Part shown: piece after piece, positions 12,663-21,269 of the stretch
Numbering within the stretch: the first letter of the stretch is position 1
Layout of the letters: every line of letters begins with the position of its first letter
Assembly (NCBI GenBank): GCA_016859345.1
Contig: CM029121.1
Span: 28,278,527-28,342,526 of the forward strand
DNA from: Istiophorus platypterus
Taxonomy: Eukaryota; Chordata; Actinopteri; Istiophoriformes; Istiophoridae
Direction of reading: 5' to 3'
Length of the DNA stretch: 64,000 nucleotides
Position numbers and translations under genes: made by a program
Notes under the pieces: generated by a model
What the model was told of the DNA's origin: nothing
The model's database searches: none
What the model saw: the letters and a program-made list of their open reading frames with translations, nothing else

Positions 12663-15600
12663 GCTTTAGCTACAATAACATGTATGATACTGCAATGATC
12701 AAAGCTACTGTCGGTATAATTTGTAAAGTTAAATATCTCTGATCCGTTTCTAGGTTTAATAAAAATAACTGATAATAAATCTTTGGTTTTATTTGATGAG
12801 GAGTTTATGAAGGCGGTAACGTACCGTCTGTCAGGCTCAGCGTGGAGGCCACTGGCTGATCGGCAGCACCAAACCCTGTCGACGGGCTCAGGACGTTTTC
12901 CTTGCTCTTCAGGTAGAAATCGACTGTGTCCAGCTGACGATTCTTCAGTCCGGCCTGGAGACAAATGAATAAACGGCTATAACTCAGCAGGAAACGGTTA
13001 AGATCCAGACGCCGTCTGGAGCCGAGGCTGACGTCCTGTAGGTGAGCGATGCCTCCTACCTGCAGGGCGTGGACGGGGATGGAGCAGCGCCCCCAGCTGT
13101 TCAGGTGACACACTGCATCCACCGTTGCCGCGCTGCCGAACAGCATCAGTCTGCTGAGCAAGTCCTGCTGGGAAACGGAGAACAAGACCTCGAACAGGCC
13201 GGACCCTGGAAACGCAGACAGACAGGCAGACGGGAAGAGAGACAGGCAGACGGGAAGAGACACAGGCAGATGGGAAGAGAGAGACAGACAGACAGATAAA
13301 GACAGCAGGAGAGAGAGAGAGGCAGAGAAAGATGGAGACAGAGAGAGACAAACAGAGAGAGAGACAGTGAGATGGGAAGAGAGACAGGCAGATGGGAAGA
13401 GAGAGACAGACAGACAGACAAAGCAAGAGACAGAGAGACAGAGAGAGAGGGTGACAGAGAGAGACAGGCAAAGAGAGAGACAGATGGGAAGAGAGAGAGA
13501 GCGAGATAGAAAAGCAGACAGGAAGAGAGAGAGACAGATAGAGATGCATATGGGAAAAGATACAGGCAGATGGGAAGAGAGAGAGGGAAACCAGCAGTTT
13601 TATCAAACTGAGGTGGAAGAGAAAACAATTGGAAAACCCCTAAGTCTGTCTGACTTGGACCGTCTCCACCGAGTCTACTTCCTGGATCTGCTCTAAATGA
13701 CACTTTACACACTTTTTCTACATAATGAGGAACTACAGCCAACAGGTGATTCACTTTCAGTTCTGCCTCGAGACAAGTGGTGGTTAAGGCGATTGTCTGA
13801 CCTCTTGCAATCTCGCTGTGTTACTTTAACTTTTACAAACGACGCTCCAGGCTGTGAAAATCAAAGTTATAAAAATGAGCCATATTTTCTTTGAACTAAT
13901 GCGACTCTGAAAGCTTTGGTCCAAGTCAGACTCACTCTTCAGCAGGAGTCTGTGCTGTCTCTCTCCACAGCGCTGGACCGGAGCCGCCTCGCCCTCTGCC
14001 CGGTGGTAGCTCACGTCGCCGGACTCAAAATCCCACAAGGCCACCGTGGTCTGTCTGTTGCCGGGGGAGACGAAGGTCAGCAGGGCGGAGAACTCGGAGA
14101 CGGTGAGCAGCGACGGCGAGGACGCCGCTGGGGCGGAGAAGGTGACAGTTGCCCCGCCGCAGGGGACTCTGCTGTGGGCCGAGGATGGAGTCGGGCGGGA
14201 CTCCAGGTGAGAGAGGGAGGAGGACCAGGATGTCCTGGTGGGCTGGGAGGAGGAGGAGGAAGTATAAGAGGGAGCTGGTCCCTGCTGGGCTCTGCTGTAC
14301 ATGGAGGCCAGGCGAGCCCCCCAGGAACTAGAGGTGAAGTTAGAAGTGAGAGGTCGGGATTAAAGGTCAGAGGTGAAGGTAAAGGTGTACGAAGAAAAGC
14401 TCAGAAGCAAAACCACTGAAAATGTAGAATATTCTGTTCAACCATTTATTTTTGTTAGCAAAAAAAATGTTAATAAATATTTACAGTCAAAGATAAACTG
14501 GTCATATCTTTCTCACTGAGGTGAAATTTAGTCCAGACATTCATGGTCCCCAGAGGCTGAATCTTACCGACGTCGATGATCCTTTGACTTTTATTCCAAC
14601 AAATCGGCGGACTGCCACAAAAAATTTCTCCACATATTCAAAGTCCCTAGAGGATAAACTATAATAACTGTGATGACCCTCTGACTTTTCCTCTAGCGCC
14701 ACCATCAGGTCAAAGTTTTAACCAGTCCACTTTGGTTTCTGACCAAACACCTGCAGTAACTACTAGTTTTTAGTGGATTAATTAGCCAGAGCAACGTTAC
14801 TGAGGAACAGTGTTAGAGGATGCGGTAGCTACCGGTCGGCGCTGAGGGTCGATCCGAGGGCGGCCAGGCAGCAGCCGGAGCTCGACAGGCCGTCCTGGTC
14901 CTTTAGGTGTAGCGGCTGAAGGGGGGGACGAGCCGGGGGGGCAGCACACAGTAGGTGGTCTGGATACGTCCTGGAAGACAGGGATACCGTTCAGACGCTT
15001 GTTTTGTGTAACAGGGTAAATCAGGTCTCTGCTCAGGGGCAGGTTCCACATTGTTCCCACTGGCAGTGTTTTCTGTTTAATGTGCTTTAACACAAGCTGC
15101 AGGAATCCTCATGTTGACAGTGAATCCTCGGTGGTTTTGAACGTTTGATCAACATGAGACAATCTATATAAAAAAAACAACAACAAAAAAAAAATACAAC
15201 CCTCAAAACTAAAAACGTTAAAGATTTACTCGGAGATTTTATCTTATTCCAGTGAGGATGTGTAAGATCTTGAAAGAAAACTCAATCAAATGTCATAGAC
15301 ACAAATATGAAGAGGGAATATTTATGCACTTTTTTTTTTTGGCAGCGTGAAAAATTGAGACATTATTGGAAAAATCTTGTCATGCTTTTGTAAAAATCAA
15401 TGTTAGGATAGAGATTAATATGACTCCATGTACAGATCTTCTAATTGCCTGATCTTCCTCTTGGTAACAGAAAATGCAGGAAACTAACAACAAAAAAAAT
15501 ACAACCTCAAAAACTAAAAAGCGTTAAAGATTTACTCGGAGATTTTATCTTATTCCAGTGAGGATGTGTAAGAATCTTGAAAGAAAACTCAATCAAATGT

Positions 15601-17482
15601 CATAGACACAAATATGAAAGAGGAATATTTAGCACTTTTTTTTTTTGGCAGCGTGAAAATTGAGACATTATTGGAAAAATCTTGTCAGGCTTTTGTAAAA
15701 ATCAATGTTAGGATAGAGATTAATATGACTCCATGTACAGATCTTCTAATTGCCTGATCTTCCTCTTGGTAACAGAAAATGCAGGAAACTAATTATGATT
15801 AATTAGTTTGTTATCATGGAAGGAAAATACTCCTAAAACATTGATCCATCGATTATCACAGTTTTTAACCAGTAGAGAAAAGACATCTGGAGGCAAAACT
15901 GAGAGTAAATTTTATTTTAAAAAAAAAATTATTTATATAAATTTTATAACTTTTCAGCCCCTTTTCTTTCATATTTGGAAACTTTGGAGATTTACCCAAA
16001 CGTGAAGGAGATACTGACACAGCTGACGTTACTGGTTGAATAGTGTGTAGGTGATGTGGTCACTCTTGATTTCGTCCTATGTGAAGGATGAAGTCTGACC
16101 TACTGACAATAAAGCAACTTTCCAAAAACCCAGAGGGCTCCGCTCGTTTTCCTGCCGCCGTACCTGAAGTAGTGGTCGAGGTCGACGGCGACGGCAGCGT
16201 GGGCCTGAGTGACGGCCACGGCTGTGCTGAAGTCGGCCGACACCTGGAGGAGGCAGAAAGAGGAGGAGGAGGAGGAGGAGGAGGAAGAGGAGACGACAAT
16301 GTCGTCCTCTGCCAGGCCAGAGCTCAGGTAGGCAGGGAGGTCGACGCTGGCCAGTAGGCTGCCATCAGAGATGTTATACACAGCTGGGGGGGGTTAAGAA
16401 ATGAATATCGGTTCATCTTACTATTGTTACCTGGTTGCCTGGCAACACTGCTGGTCCAGATTTAGATGAAAATTCTGATTAAAATAGATTTGTTTTTAGT
16501 TTCATTGAAGCTTTCTCAGTTTCATAATCTAGTTTACAGCTATTTCAGTTTAGTTATGTTCTGTTGGGTTTATCTTAGCTTGACTCCAGTCTTTCTAGTT
16601 TCATGTAGCTATCTTACTTACATTAAGTTAAGCTTAGTTTAATCTGGTTTAATCAGTTTAAAGGGTAGCTATGGTCGTAGCTAAATGTTGAACTGTATAG
16701 TTCAGTTTAGTTTCATTTCACTGTAGTTTTAATTAGTTAGTTTAATTAATCTTAGAATATATTTGTTTTATGTAGTTGAGCATAGTTTCACCAACACAAA
16801 CTTGGCTTAAACTAGATTACTTCTTATTTTATTTCTTTCATTTAGTTTTTTTCTAACTAGGTTTTGTTTGCTCCAGGTTATTTTCTTTTATTCACATCAA
16901 TTTAGTTTATCTTTGTTTTAGTCTTATTAAGTTAAGTTAAGTTTAACTTCTTCAAATTAAGTTTAGCTAAATTTAGCTGAGCCTTATCATAGGTGGTTAC
17001 TTTGGTTCCCTTGTTGAGATTTTAGCTAGTCAGGCTTATTTCAGTAACAGAATATTGTAGCAGGAGTAGTACTAGTAATAGTAGTAGTTGTAGTATCAGT
17101 AGTAGTAGTCGTAGTAGTGGTAGTAGTAATGGCAGAGTAGCAGAAGTAGTAGTAGTATCGGTAGTACCAGTAGTATTAGTAATAGTAGTAGTAGTAGCAG
17201 TAGAAGTAGTAGTAATAGTAGCAGTAGTGGTAGCAGAAGTAGTAGCAGTAGTAGCAATAGTAGTATCAGTAGAGGTAGCAGTAGAAGTAGCAGTAGTAGT
17301 ACTAGCAGTATCAGTAGTAGCCTTAGTATTAGTAGAAGTATCAGTAGCAGTAGTAGCAGTAGTAGTATTATCTGTAGTATCAGTAGTAGTATCGATAGTA
17401 CCAGTAGTAGTAATAGTAGTCCTAGTAGAAGCATTGGTAGCAGCAGTAGTAGTAGTAGTAACAGTAGTATTATCAGTAGTGC

Positions 17483-17538
<56 letters not shown>

Positions 17539-19801
17539 CTAGTAGTATCAGTAGTAGCAGTACTAGTAGTAGTATTACTAGTATTACTACTAGTACTAGT
17601 AGTAGCAGTAGCAGTAGCACTAGTAGTAGTAGTATTACTAGTATTACTAGTATTACTACCGGTGCTACCAGTAGAAGTGGTAGTGTGTGTTCGGGCTGTG
17701 GTCAGTGGAGGATACATATGATTCACAAAAGCGGAGGACTAGCCAGGGTTCTCTGCAGACGCTGTAGGAGACCGGTAATATTACTAGTATTACTAATATT
17801 ACCCCGATTATACCAGTAGAAAATATTAGTGTGTTCGGGCTGTGGTCAGTGGAGGATACATATGATTCCGCTGCAGCGGAGGACGAACAGGGTTCCTCTG
17901 CAGACGCTGTGGTGGACGCCGGCGTCGCCGCTGCCATCAGTCAGGTGGACGTGGCAGCAGGACAGCACCTGTGGCCCCTCCTCCGCCCGCCGCCACTGCA
18001 GCTGCAGCAGCCAATCACCGTTCAGCAGCACACAGCAGCGTCCGGCGGCGAACGATAGCACACGCAGTGACTGCAGCTCACACACACCTGAAAATAGGAC
18101 CCGCTCAGTAAAACTCACTCATTAATATCACATGAAACCGTGATCCCCGGCTCTGGGTCTAGTTCGGCGACCTCAGTGGGACGGACTCTGTCCTGCGTGG
18201 CGCCGACCTGGCGGCAGTACTCACCTGGGTCCCGCTGTCTGATGGTCCGCAGCAGCTGGTCCTCAGGAAACTCAGAGAGGCAGAGCAGGGAAAGGGAGGC
18301 CGGTCGCTCTCTCTCCGCCTCCGCCTCCACTTGCAGCAACTTCAGGTCCTGCTGAGATCCCACGGCCAAGAGCCTGACGCCGCTGCCGCCGCTGCCGCCG
18401 CCACTGTGCTGCTCCTCCTCCCAGGAAAAACTGGTATCAGAAAAAAACAAAAAAACAAATAAATAAATGAATAAAACTAAACAAAACTGAAGATGTTTCT
18501 CTGCTGTGCTGATGCAGATTACACTGGTGAAGCTGAGGCTATGAGACAGAATAAACATGACAAATTGTGTTTTATGCAACTAATTATTTAACACAGAACT
18601 TGGTGTCAATTCTTCCATTTATGTAGCAAAAATTAGTCACTAATCAAACTTAAAAATGCAATCATACACATATTAAAATAAAATATAAATAACAAAAATA
18701 TTGTTAAACAACACTAATGGTTTTTCTGCCCAGGGGCCCCCAGAACCCCACATTTACTCACTAATGTCTGAGTCTACATATTTTAATTTATCCACATTAA
18801 ATAATTATTATCATTTGTTAGAAATTTGTACCATTAGAGTAGAATATGGACTTATTCTGGTCCTCTGTCCTCTGACTCTGTATCTGAATCTAGTTTTAAG
18901 ACTTACAGTGTTTTAGTTTATACTTTGGTTCTGTGCTGTCAAGAGTTTTATAAAATATTTTTAATGTTTTCAATGCGTCAAGATATTTAAAAAGAGGAAA
19001 ACTGTCAGTCTGCAATCAATAAATACTTCCATTATCAATACATCTGACAAACATTCTCTTTAATTATTGGTCAGGGGAATGAAATGTCAGAAAACTGAAA
19101 TATACAGTTTTTGTTCCCTGAGGCTCAAGATAACAAACTCAGATTGCCACATTTATTCTGAAAACACAAAAAGTTTTCCATCATAAAAAACTGGGAAAAC
19201 CAAGCAAATGTTTACCTTTGAGAAGCCGTTACCAGTGATTTTTGGTCATTTTTAAATAAAGAAAAGACTCAAACGATTAATCATTTACCAAAATTGTTGC
19301 CATTTAAATTTCTGTCAGTTGAATAACCGATTAATCAGCTAATCATGTGAGCTCCAGAGCCCCGGTAGTGTCTGTGTGGGGCGAGGATAAAACTGACGCA
19401 GGGTCGGGGTCAATAGGGGCCCAGCGAGGGTCTCTGCCCTGCGGCCCAGTAGTGTCATCCAGCCCCGTATGGAGCCTTCACCGAGCTCCGCCTCAGGTTT
19501 TCCCCTCGGGACATGATGCTCATGGCTTTTACTTTAGTTTAGGATGAAATACGATGTAACAAGAGAAGTCGGCGCGTCGGACTCACTCTGTGCAGCGGCC
19601 GTCAACCACAGCCGGGGGAGCCTCCCTGTCCGCCGGGTCCCACACCGCCAGGCGGCCGTCGACCCCCAGGCGGCCGAGCAGGGAGCCCCTGGGGGCGAGC
19701 TCCGCCTTGAGGATGTCCGCTACCTCTCCGCAGTGCCGGTTCTCGGGGACCACAGCCACCGCTATGGGGCCGCTGTCCCGCCGCTGAGCCGCCTCCGGCA
19801 T
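1346..19801 (-). CDS. spg11: spatacsin (SPG11), 30 coding exons, 3' end outside window
   Basis: Spatacsin is a very large cytosolic and lysosome-associated protein that works with spastizin (ZFYVE26) and the AP-5 adaptor in autophagic lysosome reformation; loss of human SPG11 causes hereditary spastic paraplegia. Identification rests on recalled human SPG11 blocks that recur in order: RVLSF and CRGTLFVL, YPDHLLC, RSWGARLASM, HLNSWGRCSIPVHALQ, NRQLDTVDFYLKSKEN, PALDLLCSAVRES, ALWRYLTA-like VLWRYLTALHD, LLLEGHSLLALA, VDPQLLKMAL, RLFGWQ.AN, HGRPSFA, CFCELLG, LSIIWRTLLERG, and IHEASRVCRYF. I placed every splice site, and the phases agree throughout (5,860 nt, ending in phase 1). The reading frame looks intact. 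The start at 19801 has a purine at -3. The remaining C-terminal exons, including the family's conserved C-terminal domain, should lie left of position 1. Exon coordinates are in the block entries. Confidence 0.97.
2127..2864. other. spg11 intron 29
   Basis: AT-rich intron with no recognisable element. Confidence 0.7.
3256..5861 (-). CDS. spg11: spg11 exons 24-28
   Basis: Exons: 24, 5702-5861; 25, 5004-5294; 26, 4574-4774; 27, 3763-3870; 28, 3256-3421. Exon 24 encodes SQEWALPVQFCQLHGLKLS (human SSQWALVVQFCRLHNMKLS), exon 26 LPCLCVWVLTSVDNEAAAEA and LSIIWRTLLERG, exon 27 MFELCCHYRNFSEAKAKLL, and exon 28 WVESQASVLLLTMVQRCPSQ followed by LLQLL. Exon 25 holds a poorly conserved Arg/Pro/Glu-rich stretch between two conserved ends. 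Introns 24, 25 and 26 are in phase 0. Confidence 0.93.
3871..4573. other. spg11 intron 26
   Basis: AT-rich intron; a T run at about 4266-4276. Nothing else recognised. Confidence 0.7.
4894..4929. repeat. GGGGGCC minisatellite in spg11 intron 25
   Basis: Three and a half copies of a 7-bp unit (GGGGGCC) followed by two GGGGACC/T variants on the plus strand, giving five closely spaced runs of four or five G. This meets the usual G-quadruplex sequence pattern on the strand opposite the spg11 transcript. Confidence 0.9.
5667..5692. repeat. TG microsatellite, spg11 intron 24
   Basis: About 12 TG units on the plus strand, just inside the intron that follows exon 24 (donor at 5701). Confidence 0.9.
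5868..5943. repeat. CA/GACA microsatellite next to the exon 24 acceptor
   Basis: CA-rich repeat on the plus strand with AGAC interruptions. On the spg11 strand it is a TG-rich tract ending 4 nt before TGACCAG, the exon 24 acceptor. Confidence 0.9.
6266..8037 (-). CDS. spg11: spg11 exons 18-23
   Basis: Exons: 18, 7892-8037; 19, 7328-7495; 20, 7104-7170; 21, 6841-7003; 22, 6457-6665; 23, 6266-6374. This is the best conserved part of the gene in the window: DPALVFQATLTSAQVL and SSLLLEGHSLLALAAVMF (exon 18), VDPQLLKMALAPHPKLKAAL (19), HPLDPSRLFGWQVANTL (20), HLVSRFALVENLDFLFYL and HGRPSFAYATFL (21), AAVCFCELLGICSLRLRVD (22). Exon 20 is only 67 bp. The exon 18 acceptor follows a purine/pyrimidine tract of over 200 bp, and that of exon 22 a long TG repeat. 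Confidence 0.95.
6679..6741. repeat. CA microsatellite next to the exon 22 acceptor
   Basis: About 31 uninterrupted CA units on the plus strand. On the spg11 strand this is a TG tract followed by CGCGCTGTTGCAG, the exon 22 acceptor. Confidence 0.95.
8041..8262. repeat. GA-rich polypurine tract, spg11 intron 17
   Basis: About 220 bp almost purely of G and A (GAGAGG, GACAGAG and G-run variants). On the spg11 strand it is a CT-rich tract ending directly at the exon 18 acceptor (CCCCAG). Purine strand bias of this length is compatible with triplex (H-DNA) formation. Confidence 0.95.
8704..10864 (-). CDS. spg11: spg11 exons 13-17
   Basis: Exons: 13, 10737-10864; 14, 10400-10578; 15, 10102-10297; 16, 8952-9155; 17, 8704-8810. 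Exon 13 encodes RRSYFPKEETQSVAFIRDME. Exon 15 encodes DPAVLWRYLTALHDQ (human SPEALWRYLTARHD) and ends in DLLAR. Exon 16 (FIPEELADLEQLLWRLA ... GLQYLLYTYLEHHR) has no methionine near its start and is easily missed, but its frame joins DLLAR to RGLF as in human. Exon 17 gives GTQPWFEMLVKIQEI. Intron 15, between exons 15 and 16, is largely repeat-derived. Confidence 0.93.
9480..10040. repeat. dispersed fish repeat in spg11 intron 15
   Basis: Contains phrases typical of a very common fish interspersed repeat: GACCTTGACCTTTGACC, then CTCAAGGTGTTCCTGGGA and TCACCAGAATGGG, preceded by a GTAGCAAAGACTT-type section. It ends about 60 bp from exon 15. The class of element is not determined. Confidence 0.55.
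11194..13205 (-). CDS. spg11: spg11 exons 7-12
   Basis: Exons: 7, 13060-13205; 8, 12825-12954; 9, 12370-12525; 10, 12072-12253; 11, 11800-11976; 12, 11194-11265. Exon 7 encodes DLLSRLMLFGSAATVD and CHLNSWGRCSIPVHALQ, among the best conserved blocks in the protein. Exon 8 gives NRQLDTVDFYLKSKEN, exon 9 PALDLLCSAVRESNSEAQS, exon 10 VIELRCYMKRFPWP, exon 11 LTNQIPRAQAVL with TAETLLTNM, and exon 12 (24 codons) GFSVTRQLHSFCLYTDD. The lineage-specific insert in exon 10 is Ala/Pro-rich. The acceptors of exons 7 and 9 abut long simple repeats. Confidence 0.95.
11585..11720. repeat. dispersed repeat fragment, spg11 intron 11
   Basis: Shares AAAACCTG, GGCAAGTTCTGC and GATAAC..AG.CTC.GGAAGT, in order, with 28575-28690 in ciao2a intron 3. 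This suggests two decayed copies of one family. Confidence 0.4.
12329..12362. repeat. GT microsatellite, spg11 intron 9
   Basis: GT repeat with two CGTG interruptions, lying just past the exon 9 donor. Exon 9 is therefore flanked by CA/TG repeats of opposite orientation. Confidence 0.9.
12527..12658. repeat. CA microsatellite next to the exon 9 acceptor
   Basis: About 130 bp; the right half (12589-12656) is pure CA and the left half has CACG/CATG interruptions. On the spg11 strand a long TG tract runs straight into the exon 9 acceptor (GTGTGTGCAG). Confidence 0.95.
13207..13592. repeat. CAGA/GA minisatellite, spg11 intron 6
   Basis: Purine-rich tandem array with recurring GACAGGCAGATGGGAAGAGA-like units. 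On the spg11 strand it is a CT-rich tract that ends at the exon 7 acceptor (GTTTCCAG). Confidence 0.95.
13936..16383 (-). CDS. spg11: spg11 exons 4-6
   Basis: Exon 4 is 16164-16383, exon 5 is 14833-14970 and exon 6 is 13936-14327. Exon 4 encodes VYNISDGSLLASVDL and, after a run of about 11 serines (TCC repeat, 16261-16293), the conserved end DLDHYFR. Exon 5 must be read in the frame giving TYPDHLLC, which matches human HPGHLLC; the more open-looking alternative frame is wrong. Exon 6 begins inside the conserved RSWGARLASM and is rich in Ser/Pro before TVALWDFESGDV, comparable to human TITLWDLETQGM. This fits the part of the family predicted to form a beta-propeller-like N-terminal region, an assignment from family knowledge and not visible here. 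Confidence 0.92.
14505..14765. repeat. dispersed fish repeat, spg11 intron 5
   Basis: Phrases ACATTCATGGTCCCCAGAGG, GACTTTTCCTCTAGCGCCA and TTCTGACCAAACACCTGCAG mark a common fish interspersed repeat. Other copies: 32160-32275, 47322-47545 and 57455-57640. Class not determined. Confidence 0.55.
15178..15790. repeat. tandem duplication of a ~306-bp segment, spg11 intron 4
   Basis: Copy 1 (15178-15485) and copy 2 (15486-15790) are nearly identical, both ending in AACAGAAAATGCAGGAAACT. Differences are almost all single-base indels, many in homopolymers. Confidence 0.9.
17050..17676. repeat. AGT/TAG trinucleotide array, spg11 intron 3
   Basis: About 620 bp of AGT-type triplets with CAGTAG, AATAG and TACTAG interruptions; a core of roughly 20 pure triplets lies at 17483-17537. 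The triplet period gives long open frames of Thr/Ser-, Leu- or Val-rich translation, which are not genes. Confidence 0.95.
17680..17770 (-). pseudogene. partial copy of the spg11 exon 3 end
   Basis: A direct repeat, offset by 144 bp, of the sequence across the exon 3/intron 3 boundary (17824-17912). Both copies share TTCGGGCTGTGGTCAGTGG, GATACATATGATTC and CTCTGCAGACGCTGT. The intronic copy has substitutions and a 1-bp deletion that breaks the exon 3 frame, so it is a decayed exon fragment. Confidence 0.8.
17860..19801 (-). CDS. spg11: spg11 exons 1-3 (N-terminal region)
   Basis: Exon 1 is 19587-19801 (ATG at 19801; donor GTGAGT), exon 2 is 18225-18430 (donor GTGAGT) and exon 3 is 17860-18087. 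The N-terminus (MPEAAQRRDSGP...) is poorly conserved compared with human, as expected for this family. Exon 2 carries a Gly/Ser-rich stretch and then LKLLQVEAEAERERP. Exon 3 encodes LRVLSF and, near its end, VCRGTLFVL, matching LRILSF and LCRGILFVL of human spatacsin. The exon 3 donor is GTATCC, weak but the only one that keeps the conserved length into exon 4 (SGIIS then VYNISDG, against human LGWIY then IFDVVDG). An in-frame ATG at 19936 could extend the protein by 45 residues; I prefer 19801. Confidence 0.9.
18431..19586. other. spg11 intron 1
   Basis: AT-rich intron of 1,156 bp. No element recognised. Confidence 0.7.
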
Positions 19802-20060
19802 CTCCACACGGTGAACGGGCGGTTTACTGACCAGACGGGGGGCGGGGCGGGGGGTCCAGGTGTGTTCACCTGTTTCGACCAGACGAACGCGGACGTTTCC
19901 TCCTGTCACGTAAACAGCAGCTCGGTCACATGTCACATGTCACATGACCTGGTCCCTGTGTCAGCTGACCGAAACCGACCAATAGAAAAGCAGTAGATAC
20001 AGGGAAGCGAGCCAGTCAAATTAATCGAGTGACGACGGTGGTTTACGAATCACTGACTGC
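19802..20060 (-). promoter_or_regulatory. spg11 5' UTR / promoter with three E-boxes
   Basis: Upstream of the spg11 start lie three CACATG E-boxes spaced exactly 7 bp apart (19927, 19934, 19941), the last in the palindrome-like GTCACATGAC. A related GTCACGTA-type sequence lies at about 19907 and a CCAAT-type box (CCAATAG) near 19979. GTCACATGAC is one base from the CLEAR consensus GTCACGTGAC bound by TFEB/TFE3 and is also a USF/MITF-type site. The transcription start is not resolved. Confidence 0.5.
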
Positions 20061-20984
20061 GAAGGTAAATCAAAAAACAAACAAGGGTGAATGTCTCTAA
20101 TATGTCATACCGCTAGATTACGTGTATTCATTTTTTATTTTTATGACACATTGTTTTTAAACCATTTATAGGTTATAAGTCTTTCCTGTTTTTGGTTATT
20201 TAGTCTCTGCGCGGTTGTTTTACAGTGTTGTTCCTCATTAAAGCTGCTACAGTAGGAATAAAAAAAAACATCTCCAAAGTTGTCAAAGTGAAGCTCTATG
20301 TAATAAAACTGTTTTTGGATATTTATTTTATATTGTACATATCTTACTTTTATTATTTACTTGTATTGTCTGTACTTTCTAAATCAAGCACACACAGATT
20401 ATACATATTATTAATTTCTGTTCTTGGGCGATTGAAATATTTGATTGAAACACTAACAAATGTTTGATGTCAGATATTATGTAAAAGACAAATAGAACTT
20501 AATCTGTGTTTTCCTCATTAAACAATTTTATCAGTAATGCCACGTTCTTGTTTTAATGGAAATAATACAATACAACATGATACAACAATGCCAGTATCAT
20601 AAAACAAACAAAATAAAACTGTATAAAATGAAGATAAACAAGATAAAATTTAGTATATATGTATATACAAATCATAAAAAACAAAGTAAGCCGAAAACAG
20701 AACAGCCAGCATCTGCCAAGCATGCATGTTTGTTTTTGTTTTTTTGACTGATTTTAAAGATTTTAATCTAATTTCACTACGGCTTTAGGGAATATCTTGC
20801 TAATAAATGAAAAAAACGGTAAACTAATAAAAATCATAATGAATAATAATAATAATAATAATAAAAACACAAAGGTCGGATTATGTCAAACTATTTCTAT
20901 TTTTCTACGGAAACGTCGTCTTGTATCACAAATTGAGCCTGAGGTTAAACGTGCCCTTATTCTATCGCTATTAAACGGCTTTAT
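20061..20984. other. AT-rich spacer between the divergent spg11 and ciao2a promoters
   Basis: An AT-rich stretch with no credible coding potential. It contains poly-A/T runs and a short AAT repeat near 20840. No transposon ends or conserved motifs are evident to me. Confidence 0.6.
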
Positions 20985-21269
20985 CACATTACGTCAAGAA
21001 CGCGCTCGCGTTAAATGCGAGGCGGAGATAGGTCATCGATCGCTCTTCCCTGAAACCAAACCATAGGAAACGGAAGCGGCGCAGAGACGCTGATTGGCTG
21101 CGACCGCCCCGCCGATCTCTACACCGCCGCGCCGCCGCCGCCGCCGTCGGCCGCGGCCGCTGTTGTCGGTCACATGCGTGTAGATCAGCGCAGAGCGGCG
21201 GCTCCGCGGCGCCGTCGTCGCGTCGGAGTCACCGCAGCTCGGCCCTGGCAACATGGCGGCTCCCGAAAA
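20985..21269 (+). promoter_or_regulatory. ciao2a promoter / CpG-rich 5' region
   Basis: Composition shifts abruptly from AT-rich to very GC- and CpG-rich about 280 bp before the ciao2a start. It contains an ETS-like CGGAAG (21071), an inverted CCAAT box (GATTGGC at 21092), a GC box (CCGCCCCGCC near 21104), a CCG run near 21122-21145, and an E-box (CACATG at 21171). There is no TATA box at a sensible distance. This is a typical TATA-less housekeeping promoter. Confidence 0.7.

Noticed and set aside
12194..12964. 256-codon minus-strand frame across CA repeats
   Set aside because: It joins exon 9 to intronic repeats by chance; exon limits are set by splice sites and similarity.
13146..13754. 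Leu/Ser/Cys-rich 202-codon minus-strand frames
   Set aside because: Translation of the CT-rich minisatellite in intron 6.
14797..15093. Pro/Arg-rich minus-strand frame over spg11 exon 5
   Set aside because: Wrong frame: splice phase and the match YPDHLLC show that the true frame is shifted.
17022..17726. Thr/Ser-, Leu- and Val-rich open frames
   Set aside because: Triplet array read in different frames within spg11 intron 3.
19583..19936. Upstream in-frame ATG for spg11 at 19936
   Set aside because: The extra 45 residues run through the E-box cluster and resemble nothing in spatacsin; 19801 has good context. Not fully excluded.
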